From Paragemmobacter kunshanensis (GTDB lineage: Bacteria; Pseudomonadota; Alphaproteobacteria; Rhodobacterales; Rhodobacteraceae), in assembly GCF_011059185.1 (NCBI RefSeq), contig NZ_JAALFE010000004.1, positions 1 to 64,000 of the forward strand: 64,000 nucleotides of DNA, read 5' to 3'. Below the pieces are notes generated by a model. It was not told where the DNA came from. It searched no databases and was given only the letters and a program-made list of their open reading frames with translations. This document shows, one piece after another, positions 48,537 to 57,600 of this stretch (position 1 is the stretch's first letter; every line of letters starts with the position of its first letter). The position numbers were made by a program, and so were the translations under genes.

Positions 48537-50504
48537 ATGACCCAGAAGCAGAAAGAGTCCCCCTGGCTCTTCCGCACCTATGCGGGCCATTCCACCGCGC
48601 GCGCCTCCAACGCGCTCTACCGCACCAACCTGTCCAAGGGGCAGACGGGCCTTTCCGTCGCCTTCGACCTGCCCACCCAGACGGGCTATGACAGCGACCA
48701 CGAGCTTTCGCGCGGCGAGGTGGGCAAGGTCGGCGTGCCCGTCGCCCATCTGGGCGACATGCGCACCCTGTTCGATCAGATCCCTCTCGAACAGATGAAC
48801 ACCTCGATGACGATCAACGCCACCGCGCCGTGGCTCCTAGCCCTCTATATCGCCGTAGCCGAAGAACAGGGCGCCGACATCTCTGCCCTGCAAGGCACGG
48901 TGCAGAACGACATCATCAAGGAATACCTCTCGCGCGGCACCTATATCTGCCCGCCGAAACCGTCCCTCCGCATGATCACCGACGTCGCGGCCTATACGCA
49001 GAAGCACCTGCCGAAATGGAACCCGATGAACGTCTGTTCCTACCACCTGCAAGAGGCAGGCGCGACGCCGGAACAGGAACTCGCCTTCGCGCTGGCCACC
49101 GCCTGCGCCGTGCTGGACGACCTGAAAGGGAAAGTCAGCGCGGAAGACTTTCCCAACATGGTGGGCCGCATCTCCTTCTTCGTGAACGCAGGCATCCGCT
49201 TCGTCACCGAAATGTGCAAGATGCGCGCCTTCGTCGACCTCTGGGACGAAATCTGCGAAACCCGCTATGGCGTCACCGATCCGAAATACCGCCGCTTCCG
49301 CTATGGCGTGCAGGTCAACTCCCTGGGCCTCACCGAACAGCAGCCCGAAAACAACGTCTACCGCATCCTGATCGAGATGCTGGCCGTCACCCTGTCCAAG
49401 AAGGCCCGCGCCCGCGCCGTCCAGCTTCCCGCCTGGAACGAGGCGCTGGGTCTCCCCCGCCCGTGGGACCAGCAATGGTCGCTCCGGATGCAGCAGATCC
49501 TCGCCTATGAAACCGACCTTCTGGAATATGACGATCTCTTCGACGGCAACCCCGCCGTGGACCGCAAGGTCACTGAGCTGAAAGAAGGCGCGCGGGCGGA
49601 ACTGGCCACCATCGACGCAATGGGCGGGGCCGTCGCCGCCATCGAACACATGAAGGGCCGTCTGGTCGAGTCGAACTCCGAACGGCTGGCCAGGATCGAA
49701 ACCAAGGAAACCACCGTCGTCGGCGTGAACCGCTGGACCGAGGCCGCGCCCTCCCCCCTCACCGCAGGCGACGGCGCGATCATGGTGGCCGATGCTGACG
49801 CGGAACGCGACCAGATCGAACGCCTGCACCAATGGCGCGCCACGCGGGATGAGGCAAAGGTCAAGGCCGCCCTCGACGCCCTCCGCCAGGCCTGCGCCAC
49901 GGGCACCAACGTCATGCCCGCCTCCATCGCCGCCGCCAAGGCGGGTGCGACGACGGGCGAATGGGGCGCCGTGGTGCGCAGCGCCTTCGGCGAATACCGC
50001 GCCCCCACCGGCGTCTCGCGCAACCCCTCCAACCGTACCGAAGGCCTGGACCCCATCCGCGACGCCGTGGCGCAGGTCAGCACGAAACTCGGCAAGCCCC
50101 TGAAATTCCTCGTCGGCAAACCCGGCCTTGACGGCCATTCCAACGGCGCCGAACAGATCGCCGCCCGCGCCCGCGACTGCGGCATGGACATCCACTACGA
50201 AGGCATCCGCCTGACCCCCGCCGAAATCGTCGCCGCCGCGCAGGAACAGCAGGCCCATGTCGTGGGCCTCTCCATCCTCTCCGGCAGCCACATCCCACTC
50301 ATCTCCGAAACGATGGACCGCATGCGCGCCGCGGGCCTCTCCGACATCCCCGTCGTCGTCGGCGGCATCATCCCCGAGGAAGACGCGACCCGCCTCCGCG
50401 CCATGGGCGTCGCCGCCGTCTACACGCCCAAGGATTTCGAACTCAACCGCATCATGATGGATATCGTGGGTCTGGTGGACCGCCAATCCGTCGCCGCCGA
50501 ATGA
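48537..50504 (+). CDS. ecm: Ethylmalonyl-CoA mutase (MeaA-like, B12-dependent)
   Basis: A 655-residue adenosylcobalamin-dependent acyl-CoA mutase converting (2R)-ethylmalonyl-CoA to methylsuccinyl-CoA in the ethylmalonyl-CoA pathway. The TIM-barrel substrate domain (about 1-510) begins with the typical TYAGHSTARASNALYRTNL and GLSVAFDLPTQTGYDSDH. The C-terminal B12 domain has the base-off motif GKPGLDGHSNGAEQIA (DxHxxG, about 530-545), then ILSGSH and VGGIIP. It acts with ccr (2.2 kb away, divergent). AGGAGG precedes the ATG. Confidence 0.95.
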   Translation: MTQKQKESPWLFRTYAGHSTARASNALYRTNLSKGQTGLSVAFDLPTQTGYDSDHELSRGEVGKVGVPVAHLGDMRTLFDQIPLEQMNTSMTINATAPWLLALYIAVAEEQGADISALQGTVQNDIIKEYLSRGTYICPPKPSLRMITDVAAYTQKHLPKWNPMNVCSYHLQEAGATPEQELAFALATACAVLDDLKGKVSAEDFPNMVGRISFFVNAGIRFVTEMCKMRAFVDLWDEICETRYGVTDPKYRRFRYGVQVNSLGLTEQQPENNVYRILIEMLAVTLSKKARARAVQLPAWNEALGLPRPWDQQWSLRMQQILAYETDLLEYDDLFDGNPAVDRKVTELKEGARAELATIDAMGGAVAAIEHMKGRLVESNSERLARIETKETTVVGVNRWTEAAPSPLTAGDGAIMVADADAERDQIERLHQWRATRDEAKVKAALDALRQACATGTNVMPASIAAAKAGATTGEWGAVVRSAFGEYRAPTGVSRNPSNRTEGLDPIRDAVAQVSTKLGKPLKFLVGKPGLDGHSNGAEQIAARARDCGMDIHYEGIRLTPAEIVAAAQEQQAHVVGLSILSGSHIPLISETMDRMRAAGLSDIPVVVGGIIPEEDATRLRAMGVAAVYTPKDFELNRIMMDIVGLVDRQSVAAE

Positions 50505-50510
50505 CGCGGG

Positions 50511-50539
50511 CGGCCTGACGAAACCTCGTCAGGCCGTTT
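50511..50539 (+). terminator. Rho-independent terminator of ecm
   Basis: An 11-bp perfect stem (CGGCCTGACGA with TCGTCAGGCCG) with a 4-base loop, followed by TTT, 7 bp after the ecm stop. Confidence 0.7.
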
Positions 50540-50611
50540 GCGCCAGATCAAGGCCACCCCCCGCCCTCGCGCGCATGGTTCCTGCAATCCAACCCTTGCA
50601 GGAAGAAACCC

Positions 50612-50971
50612 ATGCTTACCCGCCTCCGCGCCCTTCTCGACCGCTGGCAGCAACTGAAAACCGTCGAAGCCCTCACCGACCGCGATCTCGACGATCTCGG
50701 CATGACCCGCGCCCAGGTTCTGGCCTTCGTCACCATGCCCGCCGACGTGCCCGACCGCGTGGCCCGCATGGCCGCCATCTTCGGCATCCCCGAGGCAGAG
50801 CTGAAGGCGAATTACGCCGACTACCTCGAACTCCTCGGCACCTGCGGCCACTGCCCCGACCGCGCGGCCTGCTCGCTCCTCTTGCACAAGGGCGATATCG
50901 CCCGCCCACAGGACGCGACCTTCTGCCCCAACGCGCCGATCTACGCCGAACGCGCCCGGACAGCCGCCTGA
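50612..50971 (+). CDS. DUF6455 family protein
   Basis: A 119-residue protein with an N-terminal DUF1127-like helical stretch (WQQLKTVEALTDRDLDDLGM) and a C-terminal cysteine motif (LGTCGHCPDRAACSLLL and DATFCPNAP) typical of DUF6455 proteins of Rhodobacterales. The four cysteines suggest metal binding or disulfides. The start is preceded by CAGGAAGAAA. The function is unknown. Confidence 0.8.
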   Translation: MLTRLRALLDRWQQLKTVEALTDRDLDDLGMTRAQVLAFVTMPADVPDRVARMAAIFGIPEAELKANYADYLELLGTCGHCPDRAACSLLLHKGDIARPQDATFCPNAPIYAERARTAA

Positions 50972-51004
50972 ACCCTCGGTCAAGGAGCGGACCCGCCCCT
51001 TCAT

Positions 51005-51105
51005 CTTGGCCCAAATACCCACCCGCACCGCTTCCATCCCGAAAACGCCCCCACGCATCGCGCCCCTCCCTCTCCCCTCGGGGGAGAGGGCCGGGGTGAG
51101 GGGAC
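51005..51105. repeat. Intergenic repeat region with GGGGAGAGGG hairpin
   Basis: The 192-bp gap contains a TTGGCCCAAATACCC stretch similar to one after pyrD and a 10-bp hairpin CCCTCTCCCC-TCG-GGGGAGAGGG (51068-51090) followed by GGGGTGAGGGG. This last unit is a widespread REP-like intergenic element in proteobacteria. No gene is seen. Confidence 0.5.
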
Positions 51106-51163
51106 CCCTTCCCCCCGCCTCCCCCATCGCCTACCCTCGCGCCAAACGCAGCAAGAGGCCCCC

Positions 51164-51874
51164 ATGACAGTCCATATCGGCGCGAAACCCGGCGACATCG
51201 CCGAAACCGTCCTCCTTCCGGGCGATCCCTACCGCGCCCGCTGGGCGGCCCAGACCTTCCTCGAAAACCCCGTCCTCGTGAACGAGGTGCGCGGGATGCT
51301 GGGCTTTACCGGCACATGGAAGGGCCACCGCGTCACCATCCATGGCACCGGCATGGGGATGCCCTCGCTCTCCATCTATGCCAACGAACTGATCCGCGAC
51401 TACGGGGCCAGGACGCTGATCCGCATCGGCTCGGCAGGCGCGCTGCAACACCATGTCAAGGTCCGCGACATCGTGCTGGCACAGGCCACCACCACGCTCG
51501 GCTCCCCCTCCCGCTCCATCTTCAAGGAACTGAACTTCGCCCCCGTGGCCGATTTCGGCCTGCTCTCCGCCGCCCATGCGGCCGCGACACAGCGCAAGAT
51601 CCCCACCCATGTCGGCGGCATCTATTCCTCCGACACATTCTACGACGAACGCCAAGACCTGTCCGACCAGCTCCAGCGCCACAACTGCCTCTGCGTGGAA
51701 ATGGAGGCAGCCGAGCTTTACACCCTCGCTGCCCGCCACGGCGCGCGGGCGCTGGCGATTCTGACCATCTCCGACCACATCCTCACGCATGAGGCGCTTC
51801 CCGCCGACCAGCGCGAACGCAGCTTCGGCGACATGGTGGAAATCGCCCTTCAGGCCGCCTTCACCACCGCGTGA
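51164..51874 (+). CDS. deoD: Purine-nucleoside phosphorylase, DeoD type
   Basis: A 236-residue hexameric-type nucleoside phosphorylase that cleaves purine nucleosides with phosphate for salvage. Conserved blocks are [40 protein letters not shown], the ribose-binding [10 protein letters not shown] and the base-contacting ISDH near the end. The length is typical. It is probably followed by the reductase gene in the same transcript (67-bp gap). Confidence 0.93.
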   Translation: MTVHIGAKPGDIAETVLLPGDPYRARWAAQTFLENPVLVNEVRGMLGFTGTWKGHRVTIHGTGMGMPSLSIYANELIRDYGARTLIRIGSAGALQHHVKVRDIVLAQATTTLGSPSRSIFKELNFAPVADFGLLSAAHAAATQRKIPTHVGGIYSSDTFYDERQDLSDQLQRHNCLCVEMEAAELYTLAARHGARALAILTISDHILTHEALPADQRERSFGDMVEIALQAAFTTA

Positions 51875-51941
51875 GGGGGGCTGGCCCCCCGCCGCCAAAG
51901 CGCATAGGTCCGCCCTCCCGCCAAAGGGAAAGGACCCGATG

Positions 51942-52877
51942 ATGAAAGCCGCCCGCATCCACGCCTATGGCACCCCCGACGTGATCCGCGTCGAGGATGC
52001 CCCCCTGCCGAAGATCGGCCCCGACGACGTGCTGGTCCGCAGCATCGCCGCCTCGATCAACCCCGTCGACTGGAAGATCCGCCGCGGCTACCTTGCCCAG
52101 ATGATCCCCTACGAGATGCCCCTGACCCTTGGCTGGGACGTGTCAGGCATCGTCGAACAGATCGGCGCCAACGTCACCACCTTCAAACCCGGCGACGCCG
52201 TCTATTCCCGCCCCGACATCCGCAGGAACGGCACCTATGCCGAATACGTGGCCATCGCGGCCCGCGAACTCGCCCCCAAACCCACCACCATCAGCCATGT
52301 GGAGGCCGCCTCCCTCCCCCTCGTCTCCATCACTGCGTGGGAGGCGCTGATCACCACCGCGCAGATGCAGCCCGGCCAGCGCGTCCTGATCCATGCCGGC
52401 GCGGGCGGCGTCGGCTCCATCGCCATCCAGCTTGCCAAAGCCAAAGGCGCCCATGTCACCGCCACCGCCTCTGCGGCCAAGGCCGCCCTCGTCCGCTCCC
52501 TCGGCGCGGATGAGGTGGTGGATTACCGCGACCCCGCCGCCTTCGCCGCCGCCCGCGACCTCGACATCGTCTTCGACACCATCGGCGGCGACACGCAAGA
52601 GGCGTCGTGGAACATGCTGAAACCGGGTGGCTTCCTCGTCTCCATCACTCAAGCCCCGAACCCCGAACGCGCCACAGCCGAAGGCAAACGCGCAGGCTTC
52701 GTCTTCATCGACCCGAACGCCGCCATCCTGCGCGACCTCGCCACCATGGTGGATGCCGGACAGATCCGCCCCCTGATCGGGGGCGAATTCCGGCTGGATC
52801 ACGCCGCCCGCGCCCATGAGGCGAGCGAGACAGGCCGCACCACCGGCAAGATCGTCCTCTATACCGGCCAGCCCTGA
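51942..52877 (+). CDS. NADP-dependent quinone-oxidoreductase-like MDR enzyme
   Basis: A 311-residue zinc-free medium-chain dehydrogenase/reductase like quinone oxidoreductases. The GroES-like N-terminal domain has VEDAPLPKIGPDDVLVRSIAASINPVDWKIRRG. The nucleotide motif is VLIHAGAGGVGSIAIQLAKAKG (about 138-159). The second of two close ATGs is preferred because GGAAAGGA is at the proper distance. The end overlaps the convergent chaC gene by 19 bp. The substrate is unknown. Confidence 0.88.
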   Translation: MKAARIHAYGTPDVIRVEDAPLPKIGPDDVLVRSIAASINPVDWKIRRGYLAQMIPYEMPLTLGWDVSGIVEQIGANVTTFKPGDAVYSRPDIRRNGTYAEYVAIAARELAPKPTTISHVEAASLPLVSITAWEALITTAQMQPGQRVLIHAGAGGVGSIAIQLAKAKGAHVTATASAAKAALVRSLGADEVVDYRDPAAFAAARDLDIVFDTIGGDTQEASWNMLKPGGFLVSITQAPNPERATAEGKRAGFVFIDPNAAILRDLATMVDAGQIRPLIGGEFRLDHAARAHEASETGRTTGKIVLYTGQP

Positions 52878-53560
52878 AGGCCCTCGATCTCTTCCGCGAC
52901 CATCCTCTGCAGGGCCCAGAGGTATCGGTCGCGGATCCCCAGTTCCTCCAGATGCCGCACGGTGTTGTGCAGATAGGCCGCGCAACTGCCCATATGGCCC
53001 GCCGCCCGCGCAATCCGCCGCGCCTGCTCCTCCAGCGGCAGGCAGAGATGGATGGCCGGGTCCAGCGGCGCGGCATAAAAGACCAGCGCCCGCATCGGCC
53101 CCCGTTCCCCCCGCACCTTCAACCAGCGGACCGAGGCCAGATCGACCTCATAGCCGATTTCCCGCCGCAGCAGCGCCTCCATCGCCTCCATCCGCCCGGC
53201 ATCGGGCAGCCGATAGGCCATCCCCCGGCAACTTCCGCCCCGCGCCAGGGCCAGCATCAACCCCGGCTCCTCGGGCGTCGCGCGCCAGCTTTCCAGATGG
53301 ATGCAGAAGGACCGCCGCCAGCCATGCAGCACCGCAGGCACGGCCTCCGCCGGATCGAAGGCGGGCTTCCAGATCAGCGACCCATAGGCAAAGGTCCAGA
53401 TCGGCCCCTGCCCCGCCTCCTCCAGCAGCCGTGCCGCATGGCGGGGAAAGGCCTCGTCCGCGATCCACGGCACGCCCCGCCCGCCGTCGCATTCCGGCTC
53501 CTGCCGTTCCACGCGGGCCACCAGCGCCTCGGTCAGATGCAACGCACGCCCCGGCTTCAT
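52859..53560 (-). CDS. chaC: Glutathione-specific gamma-glutamylcyclotransferase (ChaC-like)
   Basis: A 233-residue ChaC-family protein that cleaves glutathione to 5-oxoproline and Cys-Gly. The substrate-binding motif is WTFAYGSLIWKPAFDP (about 55-70). Features shared with ChaC include FCIHLESWRATPEEPG, LMLALARGGSCRGMAYRL and the late YLHNTVRHLEELGIRDRYLW. The catalytic Glu is likely in the RREIGYE segment. It overlaps the DUF1989 gene upstream by 4 bp and is convergent with the MDR gene. Confidence 0.9.
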   Translation of the reverse strand: MKPGRALHLTEALVARVERQEPECDGGRGVPWIADEAFPRHAARLLEEAGQGPIWTFAYGSLIWKPAFDPAEAVPAVLHGWRRSFCIHLESWRATPEEPGLMLALARGGSCRGMAYRLPDAGRMEAMEALLRREIGYEVDLASVRWLKVRGERGPMRALVFYAAPLDPAIHLCLPLEEQARRIARAAGHMGSCAAYLHNTVRHLEELGIRDRYLWALQRMVAEEIEGLQGWPV

Positions 53561-54420
53561 GGGCGGCCATGCGTCCGGTCATAGCCATTGACCCCCGGCG
53601 ACACCCACCCCACAGGCGGGGCCACAGGCGCGAACACCTCCACCAGCAGCGGATGACAGGCCGCCGCATCCGACGAATGCTCCGCCGAACAATCCCCGCC
53701 CGGACAGGCCGACAGGCCCCCCAGCAGATCGATCTCTGCAAAGAACTCGATGTAATCCCCCGGCCTGACGGGGGATGCCTTCATGAAATACTGCCCCGTA
53801 TCCCGCGTGAACCCCGTGCACATGAAGACGTTCAGCACGTCATGCACATGCCCCTCCGCCTCGCGCAGCGGCAGCCCCGTCCAATCGGCCAGGGCACGCG
53901 TCAGGTTGGAATGGCAGCAATGATGATACTGCCCCCCACCCGACAGCAGGTTATGCGTGTAAGGGTCACAGCGCGTCCCGATCACGTCATGCACTGCGCC
54001 GCCGAAATCGTCGAACCCGTACCAGTCCAGCGTATCCTCCGTGATCAGCGCCATCCGCCGCAGGGTGGGAAAGGACGACCACATCCCATCCCCCGCCGAC
54101 AGATGCGTGCCATGCAGCGCCCGCGTCTTGCCAGAATAGAACCGCTCCCGCAGATCGCCCGCCGCCCACAGGTTCAGATCGCCCACCTGCGGCCCCTCGA
54201 TAGAGGTGATGCGGAAGAACTGCCCCGCCGCCACGGCGAAACACCGCGCCTCGCGCGCCGGCACCACCACCTCCGACAGCTTCCGCCACCCCTCCCGCGC
54301 CGCGCGATAGGGGGCAAGGTCGGGCCGCGCCAAGCCCTCCACCGGATAGCAGATCACGGGGGCAAGCCCCTTGCGCGCCGCAGCATCGGCAGGCGCGGGA
54401 TGGTCATGGGCAAGTTTCAT
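53557..54420 (-). CDS. DUF1989 (urea carboxylase-associated) family protein
   Basis: A 287-residue DUF1989 protein. Related proteins accompany urea carboxylase/allophanate hydrolase or act on carboxyguanidine-type compounds. Conserved parts are QFFRITSIEGPQVGDLNLW, FYSGKTRALHGTHLSAGDGMW, GTRCDPYTHNLLSGGGQYHHCCHSNL and DVLNVFMCTGFT. Cys and His clusters suggest a metal site. No urea carboxylase genes are nearby. It overlaps chaC by 4 bp. Confidence 0.87.
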   Translation of the reverse strand: MKLAHDHPAPADAAARKGLAPVICYPVEGLARPDLAPYRAAREGWRKLSEVVVPAREARCFAVAAGQFFRITSIEGPQVGDLNLWAAGDLRERFYSGKTRALHGTHLSAGDGMWSSFPTLRRMALITEDTLDWYGFDDFGGAVHDVIGTRCDPYTHNLLSGGGQYHHCCHSNLTRALADWTGLPLREAEGHVHDVLNVFMCTGFTRDTGQYFMKASPVRPGDYIEFFAEIDLLGGLSACPGGDCSAEHSSDAAACHPLLVEVFAPVAPPVGWVSPGVNGYDRTHGRP

Positions 54421-54448
54421 GGCAAGGCACCTCTCTGCCCTGACCCTA

Positions 54449-54646
54449 TCAGCCCCGCTCCCGCAGGCAATGGCGCGGCGTCTTCGCGCCTTCCGTCACC
54501 GCCCCGCAGACGGCACAGCTCCAGACCTCCGGCCCGGCGGCCCGGTCCAGCCGCCACCGGCAGGCCCGCCCCAGCGTCGACCCGCGCCGCGAAAGCCACA
54601 GCACCAGAAAGACCGCGATCAGCAGAAGGGGAACCAGAATCGGCAT
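54449..54646 (-). CDS. Small membrane protein with cysteine (zinc-ribbon-like) motif
   Basis: A 65-residue protein starting at the inner ATG (54646). One N-terminal membrane segment (MPILVPLLLIAVFLVLWLS) is followed by a basic region and a WSCAVCGAVTEG segment, with one further Cys near the end (RHCLRERG). The CxxC plus Cys arrangement suggests a partial zinc ribbon facing the cytoplasm. It lies 28 bp upstream of the DUF1989 gene. The function is unknown. Confidence 0.65.
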   Translation of the reverse strand: MPILVPLLLIAVFLVLWLSRRGSTLGRACRWRLDRAAGPEVWSCAVCGAVTEGAKTPRHCLRERG

Positions 54647-54688
54647 GCCCCCGCATAGCACCCCCACCGCAAGGGGACGAGCGGCCGC

Positions 54689-57600
54689 CTAGAGAAACAG
54701 GAAATCCTCCGCCCCCAGATCCGCCAGCAGCACCCCTTCCAGCCGGATCACATGCCCCCTCACCACGATCTCCGCCGCCCGCTGGCCATCCACCACGGCC
54801 TCGCGCTGCACCAGCGCGCCCATTCCCGACAGCGCATGGAATTCCAGCCGGTCAAGACCGGGGGTGAAATCGGTGATCAGGTCGCGCTCCCCGGCGCGAT
54901 AGGCGGCAAAGACAAAGGCATCCGCCCCTTCGCCGCCCGCCAGCGTGTCGCGCCCCGCGCCGCCATAAAGCACGTCATTCCCCGCCCCCCCGAAGAGCCG
55001 GTCATTCCCCTCCTGCCCCGAAAGCCGGTCCTCCCCATCCCCGCCGAACAGCGCGTCATTCCCCACGCCGCCCCCGATCCCGTCATTCCCCGCCTCGCCG
55101 AGGATCGAGTCATCCCCCAGCCCCGCCCAGATCACCTCATTCCCCGCCCCGGAAAGGATCGTGTCATTCCCCGCCCCATCCCGGAACTGGTCCAGCCCAT
55201 CCCCGCCTTCCAGCAGGTCATGCCCCGCGCCGCCATTCAGCATGTCATTCCCCGCCCCCCCGAAGAGCCGGTCATTCCCCTCCTGCCCCCACAGCCGATC
55301 CTCACCATCCCCGCCGAACAGCGCGTCATTCCCCGCGCCGCCCCCGATCACGTCATTGCCCGCCTCGCCAAGGATCGAGTCGTCCCCCAGCCCCGCCCAG
55401 ATCACTTCATTCCCGGCCCCGGCCAGGATCGTGTCATTCCCCGCCCCATCCCGGAACAGGTCCAGCCCGTCGCCGCCTTCCATCAGGTCATGCCCCGCGC
55501 CGCCGTTCAGCACGTCATTCCCCGCCCCTCCGAAGAGCCGGTCATTCCCCTCCTGCCCCCACAGCCGATCCTCCCCATCCCCACCGAACAGCGCATCATT
55601 CCCCGCGCCGCCGCCGATCCCGTCATTCCCCGCCTCGCCAAGGATCGAGTCGTCCCCGATCCCCGCCCAGATCACCTCATTCCCCGCCCCGGCCAGGATC
55701 GTGTCATTCCCCGCCCCGTCGCGGAACAGGTCCAGCCCATCACCGCCTTCCAGTAGGTCATGGCCATCCCCGCCATACAGCCGATCATCGCCCAGCCCGC
55801 CGATCAGCCGGTCATCGCCCGCATCCCCCGACAGCAGGTCATTCTCCCCCCCCCCATCCAGCACATCATTCCCCAACCCGCCGAACAGCCTGTCCCGCCC
55901 CAGCGCGGCCAGGATCACATCCGCCCCCTCGCCCCCGATCAGCAGATCGTTCCCCGCCCCGTCAAGCAGACGGTCATCCCCATCCCCACCGTCGAGCGTG
56001 TCATTCCCCTCGCCCCCGGTCAGCAGATCCCGGCCTGCGCCGCCCTCCAGCAGATCCGCGCCCAACCCGCCTTCCAGCGAGTCATCCCCGTCCCCGCCGC
56101 GCAGCAGATCATTGCCATCCGTCGCGGCCAGACTGTCATTTCCCACCCCGCCCGACAGCGTGTCATTCCCCGCCCCGTCCGAGATGGCATCCTCCCCGTC
56201 GCCACCCTCGAGCCAGTCATCGCCATCCCCCCCGATCAGCCGGTCAGTGCCCGCCCCGCCGAACAGCCGGTCATTGCCCACCCCGCCCTCGAGCGAGTCA
56301 TTGCCCGCATTCCCCTCCAGCAGGTCATTGCCAAGGCTCGCCAGCAGGCGATCATCCCCCAGCGCCCCGAAGAGGGAATCGTTGCCCGCTCCGTCATAGA
56401 TCAGGTCGGCCCCCTCTCCCCCGTCGATCAGGTCATCCCCATCGCCGCCCGACAGCCGGTCATTCCCGTCCCCGCCGAACAGCGCATCCGCCCCCGCGCC
56501 CCCTTCCAGCGTGTCATTGCCCGCCTCGCCCAGCAGCCGGTCATTCCCGTCCGAGGCCTGCAGGATGTCGTTCCCCGCCCCGCCGATCAGCCGGTCATTG
56601 CCCAGCCCATCCGACAGGACATCCGCCCCCTCGCCGCCCTCCAGCCAGTCATCGCCATCCCCCCCGGCCAGCCGGTCATCGCCCTCGCCCCCGAACAGCC
56701 GGTCATTGCCCACGCCGCCCTCCAGCGTGTCATTCCCCGCCTCGCCCAGAACGGAATCATCCCCCAGCGTCGCCAGGATCCGCTCATCACCCGCCCCGGC
56801 GCGGATCGTGTCATTCCCGGCCCCGTCAAAGAAAAGGTCCACCCCATCGCCGCCATCGAGAAGGTCATCCCCGTCCCCGCCCGTCAGCCGGTCATTTCCC
56901 GCCCCGCCGTAAAGACTGTCCGCCCCCGCGCCCCCCTCCAGCGTGTCATTGCCGTCTTCCCCATCCAGCCGGTCATTCCCGTCCGAGGCCTGCAGCAGAT
57001 CGTTCCCCACCCCACCGATCAGCCGGTCATTGCCCAGCCCATCCGACAGGGCATCCGCCCCCTCGCCGCCCTCAAGCAGGTCATCGCCGTCCCCGCCCGC
57101 CAGCCGGTCATCCCCCGCGCCGCCATAAAGACTGTCCGCACCCGCCCCACCCTCCAGCGTGTCATTGCCGTCATCCCCATCCAGCCGGTCATTCCCGTCC
57201 GAGGCCTGCAGGATGTCGTTCCCCACCCCACCGATCAGCCGGTCATTGCCCAGCCCATCCGACAGGGCATCCGCCCCCTCGCCGCCCTCCAGCCAGTCAT
57301 CCCCATCCCCGCCCGTCAGCCGGTCATTTCCCGCCCCGCCGTTGAGACTGTCCGCCCCCGCCCCACCCTCCAGCGTGTCATTGCCGTCTTCCCCATCCAG
57401 CCGGTCATTCCCGTCCGAGGCCTGCAGCAGATCGTTCCCCGCCCCGCCGATCAGCCGGTCATTGCCCAACCCGTCCGACAGGACATCCGCCCCCTCGCCG
57501 CCCTCAAGCAGGTCATCCCCATCCCCGCCCGCCAGCCGGTCATCCCCTGCGCCGCCATAAAGACTGTCCGCCCCCGCGCCCCCTTCCAGCGTGTCATTGC